From DASQPA01 sp963757335 (GTDB lineage Bacteria; Acidobacteriota; Thermoanaerobaculia; Multivoradales; UBA5704), in contig CAVWRJ010000008.1 of the NCBI GenBank assembly GCA_963757335.1, forward strand, positions 806,001 to 870,000: DNA of 64,000 nt. The letters are read 5' to 3'. The position numbers and the translations under genes were made by a program. Numbering within the stretch: the stretch's first letter is position 1; each line of letters begins with the position of its first letter. Shown here piece by piece: positions 28,301 to 35,095 of the stretch. The notes below the pieces were generated by a model that saw only the letters and a program-made list of their open reading frames with translations, had not been told where the DNA came from and searched no databases.

Positions 28301-28416
28301 TCGTGCAGCGGGCCGAGGCTCTCGAGGAACGGCCCGCGCAGCGTCGGCCAGAGACAGTCCTGCCCCTGGAGGCCGTAGTGGAGGTCGGTGAGGTGCAGCC
28401 AGGAGAATGCAGGCAT
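25303..28416 (-). CDS. Metallophosphoesterase-STAND NTPase-TPR protein, candidate antiphage sensor
   Basis: A 1037-residue three-part protein. Residues 1-270 are a calcineurin-like metallophosphoesterase with every motif present: D11-L-H13, G-D52, G-N93-H94-D95, H227 and G-H258-Q-H260. After an Ala/Pro/Ser linker, residues 396-720 are an NB-ARC/STAND NTPase: FFGRTEEL entry motif, Walker A GPGGMGKT (424-431), Walker B LLVLDN (513-518), the IVTSRRR sensor and GGNPLLL. Residues about 780-1037 are TPR-like repeats. Effector-STAND-sensor order is that of Avs-type and other NLR-like antiphage proteins, in which target binding by the C-terminus causes oligomerisation and activates the effector. Function here is inferred. 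The start is the ATG at 28416, where phosphoesterase homology begins; the frame is open upstream through the repeat array without homology. Confidence 0.85.
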   Translation of the reverse strand: MPAFSWLHLTDLHYGLQGQDCLWPTLRGPFLESLGPLHDRCGPLDAVLFTGDLVQSGESAQFERMQAEVLDPLWRRLGELGSGGAVLLAVPGNHDLYRSKDPDSPALDVLLEKGGFERVAAKFWDQPAGSYRRVVHDAFAAYGAWWEKVPHRPPGVKTGILPGDFAATLPCGDRKVGLVGLNTTFLQLAGGDYEGRLVWDARQLHAVCEGGVDAWWDRHDVCLLLTHQGPSWLTQEAREAGESEIAPAGRFAAHLFGHQHETEITYIRRGGSTKAVRLCQGCSVFGMEKRGEPPAIERRHGYAAGRIELDDGAARLRLWPRIATKRTGPWRFIPDGENAELEGDEGTAAEAVSMRSRATGGAKRPNAAVSSTAPAAPAASSPGPTAPHSTLPARRPFFGRTEELRTIARYLLPEDRSWGIVLDGPGGMGKTALALEAAHLAPAEHFPLKLWITAKTRELLPEGERPLRDHRVESYPALLNEIGLALGRDDIPKAVPEARPQLVRHALASYRALLVLDNLETFTVSERRAVFELLGSLPSGCRAIVTSRRRNDGSIAGYNLRLHKLEREAADELIAELGKRWEPVARLAQGDRDRLYAETGGNPLLLTWTVGQLGRTTGRCRTLDEALARLQEAHRREALDEKNDPLDFIFGDLVSSFTADELSVLAGLVHFTGPVPVEWLLPLAGLSNKATEMALEGLRDRALLIEDDRAGTWLLPALTAQFLRRSRPAAVHVSAERLADRAYAIAVEHGYDKFSQFHILETAWPQLAAALPAMVVGDNKRLQSVCDALSPFLDFSGRWDERLALESEAEQRALREGDFTNAGWRVYKVGFCHALRGQTTEVLACADRAAAHWLKAGAGAHERATAIGLRGIGHELSGDYAKAIADSREAIDLFHSLSHKSIEVSSALGTLAQALRLSGQRDEAEAHYREALAIAQELGDSEAVAISICNLAELALDRGRWSEAERLSREALKLAEEIGRKELIAEGCLWLATVLSRQSHGAEGLPFAERSVAIYTDLRAPNLRFAEQILAECRAAV

Positions 28417-28517
28417 CGATCGAAATGCAGACAGGGCAAGACGGAATACGGTGGGGAGGATATCGCAGAGACCCTCCCTGCGCGAGGTGTGATCGACCTG
28501 TGAAGGAGCAGAAATAG

Positions 28518-29105
28518 CCTGCCGGACGCCGTTCGGTAGCTCCCGGAGTCCGTTCGGGACCTGCCGGACTCCGTTCGGAACCTGCCGGACGCCTTTTGGT
28601 AGCGCCCGGACTCCCTTGGATAGCTCCCGGACGCCGTTTGCCAGCTCCCGGACGCCGTTTGCCAGCTCCCGGACTCCGTTTGGAAGCTCCCGGACGGCTT
28701 TTGGAGCTTCCGGAAGCCGTGGAAAGTCTTCTGGAACCCGTCCGGGAACTTCCGCCACCTGTTGAAAACCCTCCGGAAGTCGTCCGGGAGCTTCCGGAAA
28801 GCCTTGGAAATCTGCCGGAAGCCCTCCGGGAGCTTCCGGAGCCCCATGAAAGTCTTCCGCAACCCCTCCGGGGGCTTCCGCCCTCTGTAGAAAGTCCGCC
28901 CGAGCTGTCTCCGGGAGCTTCGGAAACCCGTCCGGGTCCTTCAAGAATCTGTCCGGGAGCTTCCAGAGCCTGTCCGGGAGCTTCCGGAATCCGTGGACGG
29001 CGACTTTCCAAGCCTCTGAAGTCGGGATGAACGCGTGAAAAGTCTTCCGGAACCCGTCGAAAGTTACTTTTGAAGGTCGGGAAGTCGACCCGGAAGGGTC
29101 GGATG
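28518..29105. repeat. 21-bp repeat array, block 2 (about 28 units)
   Basis: About 28 contiguous units of 21 bases, with one 20-base unit near 28707 and one 22-base unit near 28910. The plus-strand consensus is roughly GCTTCCGGAAGCCGTCCGGGA; on the minus strand each unit reads as the heptapeptide R-K-L-P-D-G-F (R-E-L-P-N-G-V near 28520-28690). The two indels break the reading frame. It starts about 100 bases upstream of the STAND start codon. I see nothing identifiable at 28417-28517. Confidence 0.9.
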
Positions 29106-29354
29106 TCGAGAGTGCCGCGGTAGGATGACGCCTTGCGGTACGCTGTTGCTCCTGCGAAGACGTCCCGGGAGGCGACCATGGAACTGCTACCGTTGCTCCA
29201 TCGTCCTCGGCCTTCTGGGCTTTGCGCCGCGCACGGCCGCGACCCGCAAGGCCCAATCCGGGATGGGCTCCACGCAGTGGGTTCTCCAAGAGCCCCTTGA
29301 AGAGCGCGCTCACGAGGAGATACGGGGATATCCAGACTCTGCTGAGCAATTTTT
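29106..29354. other. Non-coding right end of the island
   Basis: These 249 bases contain no recognisable gene, RNA or repeat. One plus-strand frame runs into the duplicated lpxC end (…FLHRDNIALLKKILAENG, stop at 29406), which only reflects the duplication. Confidence 0.5.
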
Positions 29355-29431
29355 GCACCGGGACAATATCGCGCTCTTGAAGAAGATCCTGGCGGAGAAC
29401 GGATAGGTTCGGTTCCGGAACCTTGAGGACC
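29355..29431. repeat. 77-bp direct repeat, right copy
   Basis: Second copy of the lpxC 3' end with five substitutions. It repeats the codons for HRDNIALLKKILAENG and the stop codon but is attached to no lpxC body, so it is a duplicated border. Confidence 0.92.
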
Positions 29432-29451
29432 ACTGTCCCGCCGTATCTCAC

Positions 29452-29500
29452 TTGACGACAGATGTAGTCACTAGTATCCTGACTACAGATGTCGCTACGA
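29452..29500 (+). promoter_or_regulatory. blaI promoter with tandem BlaI-type operators
   Basis: TTGACG (29452-29457), a 17-base spacer and TATCCT (29475-29480) form the promoter. Two ACAGATGT-centred dyads overlap and follow it: GACGACAGATGTAGTC (29454-29469) and GACTACAGATGTCG (29481-29494). They match the TACAnnTGTA core bound by BlaI/MecI repressors, one across the -35 spacer and one just after the -10, so autorepression is expected. Confidence 0.7.
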
Positions 29501-29508
29501 GAGAGACC

Positions 29509-29901
29509 ATGAGATCGAAGACAGCGAAGAGCATCGGAGACCAGGAGCTGACCCTGCTGCGCTACGTGGCGGAGCAGGGGGAGGCCACGGTCGGCGAGGC
29601 GGCGGAGGGCTTTGGGGCGCCGCGTGGGTTGGCTCGCTCGACCGTCCTCACCATGATGGAGCGCCTGCGTGGGAAGGGCTACCTCGAACGCCGGCAGGCC
29701 GAAGGCGTCTTCCGCTACTCCGCGCGGGAGACCGACGGCGAGCTCCTGCACGGGGTCGTCCGCGACTTCGTCGAGCGGACCTTGGGCGGCTCCGTTTCCC
29801 CCTTCGTCGCCTATCTGACCGAGACCGAGGAGGTCTCGGACGTCGAGCTCGCCGAGCTCGAGCGGCTGGTGGCGAAGCTCCACTCGCGGAAAAAGGAGTA
29901 G
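29509..29901 (+). CDS. blaI: BlaI/MecI/CopY-family transcriptional repressor
   Basis: A 130-residue winged-helix repressor: DQELTLLRYVAEQGEATVGEAAE, then GLARSTVLTMMERLRGKGYL as the recognition region, and a C-terminal dimerisation helix. In known systems the repressor is cleaved when the partner M56 membrane protease senses a signal. The ATG at 29509 lies just after the two operators. The M56 gene follows three bases after the stop codon. There is no beta-lactamase in the window, so the inducer and target genes are unknown. Confidence 0.9.
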   Translation: MRSKTAKSIGDQELTLLRYVAEQGEATVGEAAEGFGAPRGLARSTVLTMMERLRGKGYLERRQAEGVFRYSARETDGELLHGVVRDFVERTLGGSVSPFVAYLTETEEVSDVELAELERLVAKLHSRKKE

Positions 29902-29904
29902 GCC

Positions 29905-31719
29905 ATGGAGATCTGGATCGTCATGAGCCGTTGGGCCGGGGCGCTCGGCCGCGCCTCGTTCGAGGGGGGACTTCTGATCCTCGCCGTCTGGGCCCTCTGC
30001 CGGCTCGCCCCGCGCCTGCCGGCCGCGCTCCGCGCCTCCCTCTGGTGGCTCACCTGTCTGCGGCTCGTCGTCGGACTGACTGGCCTGGCCGGGATCGCTC
30101 CCATCCCTCTGCCGCTGCTGCCGGTCGCGCCCGCTGCCGCTCCGGCTCCGGTCGTCGTGCCGTCCGGGGTGGCGGCGGTCCTCCCCGCGATCCTTTCCGC
30201 GGTGCCAGCCATTTCGCCAGCCATTTCGCCGGCCGGCTCGCCGCCAAGCGCCTGGCCCTCTCCGCTCGGCGTCGTCGGCAGCGTCCTGGGCGGCGTCTGG
30301 CTCCTCGCCGCTCTCGGCCAGCTCGTCCTCTTGAGCCGCCAGCTCCGGCAGCTGCGGGGAATCCGCCTGCGTTCGACGGCGGTGACCGACGGTTGGATCG
30401 CCGGGCTCTGGGAGCGGCTCTGCCTTGAGCAGGGGGTTGAAAACGCCCGGCTCCTCTTCTCGTCCGAGGTGACGACCCCGCAGGCGAGCGGGCTCCTGCG
30501 GCCGCGGGTGATCCTGCCCCGGGCGGGGCTCGACCGGCTCTCTCCGGGGGAGCTCGCCATGGTCCTCTGCCACGAGCTGGCCCACCTGCGGCGCCGCGAC
30601 CTCTGGCTCGCCTGGGTGCCGGCGGTCGCCGGGCGGCTCTTCTTCTTCCACCCTCTGGCGGTTCTCGCCGCCCGGGAGTACGCGCTCGCCCGCGAGGCGG
30701 CCTGCGACGCGGAGGTGCTCGCCGTCCTCGGCGAGGCGCCCCAGGCGTATGGGCGCCTCCTCCTGAGACTCGGAATCTCTCCCCTCCCGCGGGCCGGCGG
30801 CCTCGCCTCTTCGGCGGCCGCCCTGGCCACCGCGGCCCCCTCTCGCCAACAGCTGAAAAGGAGACTGGAAATGCTCGCTCAAGCCTCTCGCACCCATCGC
30901 GACGATCCCGGCCATCGCGGTGGTCGCGGCCATCGCGGCCATCCGGCCTGGTGGTGCCTCCTCGGGCTCGTCGCCCTCTTCGCCCTCGTGCCTTTCCGGC
31001 TCGTCGCCGCCCAGGAGGCCTCCCGGGCCCTCCGGCTGGCGGGTCCGCCTCCGCCGCCGCCGCGGGCTCCGGTGGCGCCACGGGCGCCGCGGTCCCCTCA
31101 CTCGGAGAGCGGCGAGGAGTACGTCCTCCTCTCTGCCAATGGCTCGTCGACGATGAACGGCTCGACGGCGGACATCGGGCGCGCCAGGAAGCTCCTCGGA
31201 CCGGGGGAGAAGGAGATCCTCTGGTTCCGCCACGGCGGCAAGGAGTATGTCGTCCGCGATCCGCAGACGCTCCAGGCCGCGTTCGCCCTCTTCGCCCCCC
31301 AGGCGGAGCTGGGGAGCCGCCAGGCGGAATTGGGGAGCCGGCAGGCGGAGCTGGGGAGCCGCCAGGCAGCGCTCGGCGCGGAGCAGGCGAAGCTCGGCGC
31401 CAAGCAGGCTCGCCTGGGAGCCGAGCAGGCGCGGGTGGCGAGCGACGAGGCGCGCGAGACCACGGACGGAAGGGAGGTCAACAACCGCCTGGCCCGGCAG
31501 CAGGACGAGCTCTCGGGACAGCAGGACGCCCTCGGCCGGCAGCAGGACGAGCTGGGGAAGAAGCAGGACGAGCTCGGCAAGCAGCAGGACGAGCTCGGCA
31601 AGCAGCAGGACGAGCTCGGCCGCCAGCAGGACAAGCTGGCGCGGGAGGCGGAGGAGAAGTTCAAGGTCCTGGTGAGCGACGCAATCTCCCGCGGGATCGC
31701 CCGCGAGGTCGGACACTAG
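29905..31719 (+). CDS. BlaR1-like M56 membrane metalloprotease with heptad-repeat tail
   Basis: A 604-residue protein. The N-terminal part has several hydrophobic segments and the zinc site H223-E-L-A-H227 in LCHELAHLRRRD, followed by REAACDAEV with the third ligand. A further membrane segment (WWCLLGLVALFALVPFRL) is near residues 350-367. The BlaR1 penicillin-binding sensor domain is absent. Instead residues about 470-585 are perfect seven-residue repeats, first Q-A-E-L-G-S-R and then Q-Q-D-E-L-G-K, predicting a long coiled coil outside the membrane. It should sense an unknown signal and inactivate BlaI. Co-transcribed with blaI; a strong hairpin follows. Confidence 0.85.
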   Translation: MEIWIVMSRWAGALGRASFEGGLLILAVWALCRLAPRLPAALRASLWWLTCLRLVVGLTGLAGIAPIPLPLLPVAPAAAPAPVVVPSGVAAVLPAILSAVPAISPAISPAGSPPSAWPSPLGVVGSVLGGVWLLAALGQLVLLSRQLRQLRGIRLRSTAVTDGWIAGLWERLCLEQGVENARLLFSSEVTTPQASGLLRPRVILPRAGLDRLSPGELAMVLCHELAHLRRRDLWLAWVPAVAGRLFFFHPLAVLAAREYALAREAACDAEVLAVLGEAPQAYGRLLLRLGISPLPRAGGLASSAAALATAAPSRQQLKRRLEMLAQASRTHRDDPGHRGGRGHRGHPAWWCLLGLVALFALVPFRLVAAQEASRALRLAGPPPPPPRAPVAPRAPRSPHSESGEEYVLLSANGSSTMNGSTADIGRARKLLGPGEKEILWFRHGGKEYVVRDPQTLQAAFALFAPQAELGSRQAELGSRQAELGSRQAALGAEQAKLGAKQARLGAEQARVASDEARETTDGREVNNRLARQQDELSGQQDALGRQQDELGKKQDELGKQQDELGKQQDELGRQQDKLAREAEEKFKVLVSDAISRGIAREVGH

Positions 31720-31729
31720 GAGTCTCTCG

Positions 31730-31759
31730 CCACCCCCCTCCTGCACGGGAGGGGGGTGG
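31730..31759. terminator. Strong hairpin between convergent genes
   Basis: CCACCCCCCTCC (31730-31741), loop TGCACG, GGAGGGGGGTGG (31748-31759): a perfect 12-base stem. No T-run follows on either strand. It lies between the M56 gene and the stressosome operon end and probably serves both. Confidence 0.7.
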
Positions 31760-31783
31760 AGCGCGGCGTTCCGGCGCGCCCTC

Positions 31784-32467
31784 CTAGCCCTGTTCCATCT
31801 GTCGCGCCGACTCCCGGATGTGGAACTGCAGGGCCTCGCGCAGGTTGCGCATGGTCCGCACCTGGGTCAAGTCGACCCCGATCTGGATGAGAGTCTGGGC
31901 GATCCCCGGGTTGATGCCGGTGACGATGCACTCGGCCCCGAGGAGGCGGATCGCCTTCGCCATCTTGATGAAGTGGTCGGCGGTCTTGGTGTCCATGACG
32001 TCGATGCCGGTGATGTCGACGATCGCCGTCGACGCCTGCTTGGTGACCACCATCTCGAGGAGCGACTCGGTCATCTCGGCGCTCCGCTGGCTGTCGACGA
32101 TGCCGACGACCGGCAGGCAGAGGACCCCCGCCCAGACTTCGATGATCGGCGTCGACAGCTCGCGCATGGCCGCCTGCTGCAGCTCGATCATCCGGAGCTG
32201 CTCCTCGAGCTCGCGGTTCGCCACCTCGTGGCGTCCGAGGGCCTCCTTGAGCGCCCGCTTCGCCCGCGCCAGCTCCTCGACGAAGGTGGTGAACGCCGTC
32301 TCCAGCTCCGAGAACTGGTCCTGCTCGGGGTGCGCGTGGAGGAGCTCCAGGCAGGCGTCGAACTGCTCGTCGGCCGCATAGGAGAGCGCCTGGATCACCC
32401 CTTTCAACCGGTCGGGGGCGACCCGGATGGCTTCCTTGGGGCCGCCATTTTCACTTGTCTTGCTCAT
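31784..32467 (-). CDS. RsbR-like STAS-domain protein (paralogue 2)
   Basis: A 227-residue protein. Residues 1-105 form a helical N-terminal region with no sensor fold I recognise; residues about 110-227 are an RsbR-type STAS domain. The segment STPIIEVWAGVLCLPVVGIV and the phosphorylation region ITGIDVMDTKTADHF (a T of DTKT aligns with RsbR Thr205) are conserved. RsbR proteins form the core of the stressosome and are phosphorylated by an RsbT kinase. It is closely similar to 33033-33773 throughout, so a local duplication is likely. The ATG at 32467 has GGAG nearby. It is the last gene of the operon. Confidence 0.88.
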   Translation of the reverse strand: MSKTSENGGPKEAIRVAPDRLKGVIQALSYAADEQFDACLELLHAHPEQDQFSELETAFTTFVEELARAKRALKEALGRHEVANRELEEQLRMIELQQAAMRELSTPIIEVWAGVLCLPVVGIVDSQRSAEMTESLLEMVVTKQASTAIVDITGIDVMDTKTADHFIKMAKAIRLLGAECIVTGINPGIAQTLIQIGVDLTQVRTMRNLREALQFHIRESARQMEQG

Positions 32468-32541
32468 TGCCACTCCATTGCCGACGTTTCCTTGCCGACG
32501 TTCAGGCGAAGAGAGACCGCGTCTCCCAGGTCAGACTGCGT

Positions 32542-33029
32542 TCAGATTCGCCGTCTCTTCGAGACGGACTCGCGATGGAAGAGGACCGTGATCTCCTTGC
32601 CGGCCTCGTCCTGACGGCATTCGAAATGATCGGCGAGACGGAGCACCGCGCCCAGCCCCGTGCCCAGACCGCGGCGCCCCAGGATGCCGGCGGGGTCGAT
32701 CGGCCCGCGGTCGTCGCAGCCGTCGGTCTTCGCCAGCTCCAGGTCGCGGAACGGCGGGCCGACGTCGCGCGCGGCCACCCGGACGTCGCCGTCGCAGTCG
32801 GGGTCGAACGAGAGGGCGATCTCGCCGCGGATCCCGTACTTGGCGATGTTCGAGCCGAGCTCGGAGACGACGATCGCGAGCTCCGCCGCGCGGGTCTTGC
32901 CGAGGCCGAAAAGGAGGCCCAGGCGCTGCGCCTCCCGGCCCACCACCAGGGCGTCCTCCCGGCAGCTCACGGGGTAGGCCCGCTCGGCCCTCTCGGGCCG
33001 GGGGGGGCTTCGCTCTCCGGCAGCAGCAT
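32542..33029 (-). CDS. RsbT/anti-sigma-type serine kinase, apparent frameshift near the N-terminus
   Basis: An HATPase_c kinase of about 160 residues. The N box is AIVVSELGSNIAKYG, the G1 box DVGPPF and the G2 box GLGTGLGAV. From the ATG at 33029, three bases after the upstream rsbR stop, the first eight codons lead into a run of eight C on the coding strand (33000-33007). One more base there joins them in frame to AYPVSCREDALVVG. Without it, translation would have to start at the GTG at 32970, which still gives a nearly full domain. RsbT-type kinases phosphorylate STAS proteins of the stressosome. Confidence 0.75.
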
Positions 33030-33032
33030 CGC

Positions 33033-33773
33033 CTACCCCGCGGTCTCCGGACGGCTGGCGGCCCCGGCCTTGAAGCCGTTCTCCTTGCGGCCGCTCTCCG
33101 CCGCCCTCCGCATGCCGCTGAGCTGCTCGGTGTCGCGCAGATGCGCCTGGAGAGCGTCGCGCAGGTTGCGCATCGTCCGGATGCCGGTCAGGTCGACCCC
33201 GATGTGGGTCAGGGTCTGGGCGATGCTCGGGTTGATCCCGGAGAGGATGCACTCCGAGCCCAGGAGGCGGACCGCCTTGGCCATCTTGATGAAGTGGTCG
33301 GCGGTCTTGGTGTCCATGACGTCGATGCCGGTAATGTCGACGATCGCCGTCCGCGCCTGCTTGGCGACGATCATCTCTAAGAGCGTCTCGGTCATCTCGG
33401 CGCTCCTTTGGCTGTCGACCAGACCCACCACCGGCAGGCAGAGGACCCCCGCCCAGACCTCGATGATCGGCGTCGAGAGGTCGCGGATGGCCGCCTGCTG
33501 CATCTCGATCATCTGCAGCTTCATCTCGAGCTCGCGGTTGGCCTGCTCGTGCTTGTTCAAGGTGTCCTTGAGCGCCGTCTTGGCGCCGGAGAGCTCCTCG
33601 ACGAAGACGGTGAACGCCATTTCGAGCTCACCGAACTCGTCTTCCTTGTGGCCGCCGCTCCGCAACAGGTCCAGACAGGCGGCGAACTTGTCCACCGTGG
33701 CGTAGGACAGCCCCTGGATGACCCGCTCCAGGCGGTCCGGTGGAATCTCGATGACTTCCGGTTCGTTCGACAT
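33033..33773 (-). CDS. RsbR-like STAS-domain protein (paralogue 1)
   Basis: A 246-residue stressosome protein. The N-terminal 115 residues are helical, with QANRELEMKLQMIEMQQAAI as a likely linker helix. The STAS domain spans about 115-215 and includes ITGIDVMDTKTADHF. It differs from the paralogue at 31784-32467 mainly by a longer, charged C-terminus. Neither protein has the globin-like or PAS sensor domain common in RsbR families. The next gene starts three bases after the stop codon, indicating co-translation. Confidence 0.88.
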   Translation of the reverse strand: MSNEPEVIEIPPDRLERVIQGLSYATVDKFAACLDLLRSGGHKEDEFGELEMAFTVFVEELSGAKTALKDTLNKHEQANRELEMKLQMIEMQQAAIRDLSTPIIEVWAGVLCLPVVGLVDSQRSAEMTETLLEMIVAKQARTAIVDITGIDVMDTKTADHFIKMAKAVRLLGSECILSGINPSIAQTLTHIGVDLTGIRTMRNLRDALQAHLRDTEQLSGMRRAAESGRKENGFKAGAASRPETAG

Positions 33774-33824
33774 CCTTGCTTTCTCACTTTCTTGCTGGCA
33801 TTTCTGGAGATCTGGGGCCGGCCG

Positions 33825-34421
33825 TCACGACGGCGGAACCTCTTCGAGCAGCGGGCTGGCCCCGAAGCCCACGATCAGGGCGGAGGCGTCGTCGTGCGGC
33901 CGCCCCCACTGCTCCACGATGCGCCGGGCGACGAGCTCGGGCGGGCCGGGCAGGCAGGACTTCAGGTTCGCCCGGGTCGAGATGCCGTCGCTCATCAGAC
34001 AGTAGATGTCCCCCGGCTCCATGCGGACGGGCATCGGCCGCGCCACGCGCAGGTTGTGGCCGACGATGCCGGCGAGGCAGAAGACGGAGGGCGGCCTGCC
34101 GGCGAGCGCCTGCACCTCGACGTTGCCGATGCCGCAGAACTCGCCGCGGCCCTGGGCGTCGACCTTCAAGAGGCCCATGGCGGCGCCGCGGGTGCTCTTG
34201 AGCTCCTGGTGGCAGCGCAGAACGATGGCGCTCGCCGTCAGCCCGATCGAGTCGCGGATCACCTCGACCGCGCGCTCGGAAGCGACCGCCGACTCGTGGC
34301 CATGCCCGAGACCGTCGATCACCGCGGCGAGGAAGTCGCCGTCCTCGTTCTCCTCGAACATGTAGCAGTCGCCGCAGACGTTCAAGCCCACGAACGGCCG
34401 CCTGAAGCCGCCGGACTTCAC
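33825..34421 (-). CDS. RsbX/SpoIIE-type PP2C phosphatase
   Basis: A 198-residue single-domain PP2C phosphatase. The metal-binding aspartates lie in AAVIDGLGHG near residue 36 and CLMSDGIST near 148, with a further HDDASALIV near 183. In stressosome systems RsbX removes phosphates from RsbR and RsbS to reset them. The GTG start overlaps the stop codon of the upstream kinase gene as GTGA. The length and absence of sensor domains agree with RsbX rather than RsbU or RsbP. Confidence 0.86.
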   Translation of the reverse strand: MKSGGFRRPFVGLNVCGDCYMFEENEDGDFLAAVIDGLGHGHESAVASERAVEVIRDSIGLTASAIVLRCHQELKSTRGAAMGLLKVDAQGRGEFCGIGNVEVQALAGRPPSVFCLAGIVGHNLRVARPMPVRMEPGDIYCLMSDGISTRANLKSCLPGPPELVARRIVEQWGRPHDDASALIVGFGASPLLEEVPPS

Positions 34422-35095
34422 CGTTCCCCCTTGAAGACGCAGGTCACGGTCGTGCCGCGGCCGGGGGCGGTGTCTAAGTGAAATTCGTCGACCAGCTTCT
34501 TGACTGCCATCAGGCCCTTTCCCATTCCGCGCGTGGAGCGATACGAACCGTCGAAGATCTGGGCCAGCCGGGAGGGCTCGATGCCGGGTCCCTGGTCGCT
34601 CGCGATGATCTGCAGGCGCGCCCCGGAGGCGTCGGTGCTGGCGCGCAGCTCGACTTTCCCCCGGTCGGCGTAGAAGACGATGTTTCTGGCGAGCTCGGAG
34701 ACCGCGGTCGCCACCTTGACCGAGGTGAACTTGGAGAGACCGATCCGCACCGCCTCCGACCAGGCCTCCAGGCGGGCGGTCGCGATGTCCTTCTCCTGCT
34801 GGATCTCGAGCGTCTTGGCGGCGGTCCGCCCGGCGGCCGGGGACTCCCGCCGTTCGCCGGGAGCCTCGCCGTGGAGCGCCCGCGAGCAGGCGGCGATCAG
34901 CTCGGGGGCGCCGGAGCGCGCGAAGAGGCGCACCGAGTTCTCGAGCTCCTTCATGATCGCCTGCCGGTCGCTGTCGGCGAGCTCCGCGAGCGGCCGGCTG
35001 GCCATCGGCCCCATGCGATTGAAAATACTGCGCTGGGTGATCCCGGTGATCGATCCGTTGAGGACCGCCGAGACCGCGCTCTCGACCGTCTTCAT
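34418..35095 (-). CDS. RsbT-like kinase with N-terminal extension
   Basis: A 225-residue protein with about 90 helical residues of unknown fold at the N-terminus, then an HATPase_c domain: N box TAVSELARNIVFYA, G1 box DQGPGIE, G2 box GMGKGLMAVK. Such kinases phosphorylate RsbS and RsbR and are released to activate a downstream partner. The extension resembles that of RsbT-like ATPases that carry a regulatory helical domain. It overlaps rsbS at its start and the phosphatase gene at its end by four bases each, so the three are translationally coupled. Confidence 0.85.
   Translation of the reverse strand: MKTVESAVSAVLNGSITGITQRSIFNRMGPMASRPLAELADSDRQAIMKELENSVRLFARSGAPELIAACSRALHGEAPGERRESPAAGRTAAKTLEIQQEKDIATARLEAWSEAVRIGLSKFTSVKVATAVSELARNIVFYADRGKVELRASTDASGARLQIIASDQGPGIEPSRLAQIFDGSYRSTRGMGKGLMAVKKLVDEFHLDTAPGRGTTVTCVFKGER

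Larger units (their letters stand above)
24983..29354. mobile_element. Probable genomic island inserted at the lpxC 3' end
   Basis: The 4.4 kb between the two 77-bp direct repeats contains a permease-gene remnant, one large STAND gene on the minus strand and a 21-bp repeat array. Duplication of a gene's 3' end at both borders, with the resident gene kept intact, is the pattern left by site-specific integration of islands. No integrase or transposase is visible inside, so the element is not self-mobile as seen; a recombination-mediated segmental duplication is an alternative. Confidence 0.55.

Noticed and set aside
29905..31719. Classical BlaR1 beta-lactam sensor
   Set aside because: The penicillin-binding sensor domain with its S-x-x-K motif is missing, and no beta-lactamase or PBP2a gene is adjacent.
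28417..31746. Minus-strand frame continuing upstream of the STAND gene for another 3.3 kb, as one 2147-residue protein
   Set aside because: It crosses the 21-bp array with frame breaks in the repeat phase, the duplicated lpxC end, and the opposite strand of blaI and the M56 gene. Homology begins at the ATG at 28416.
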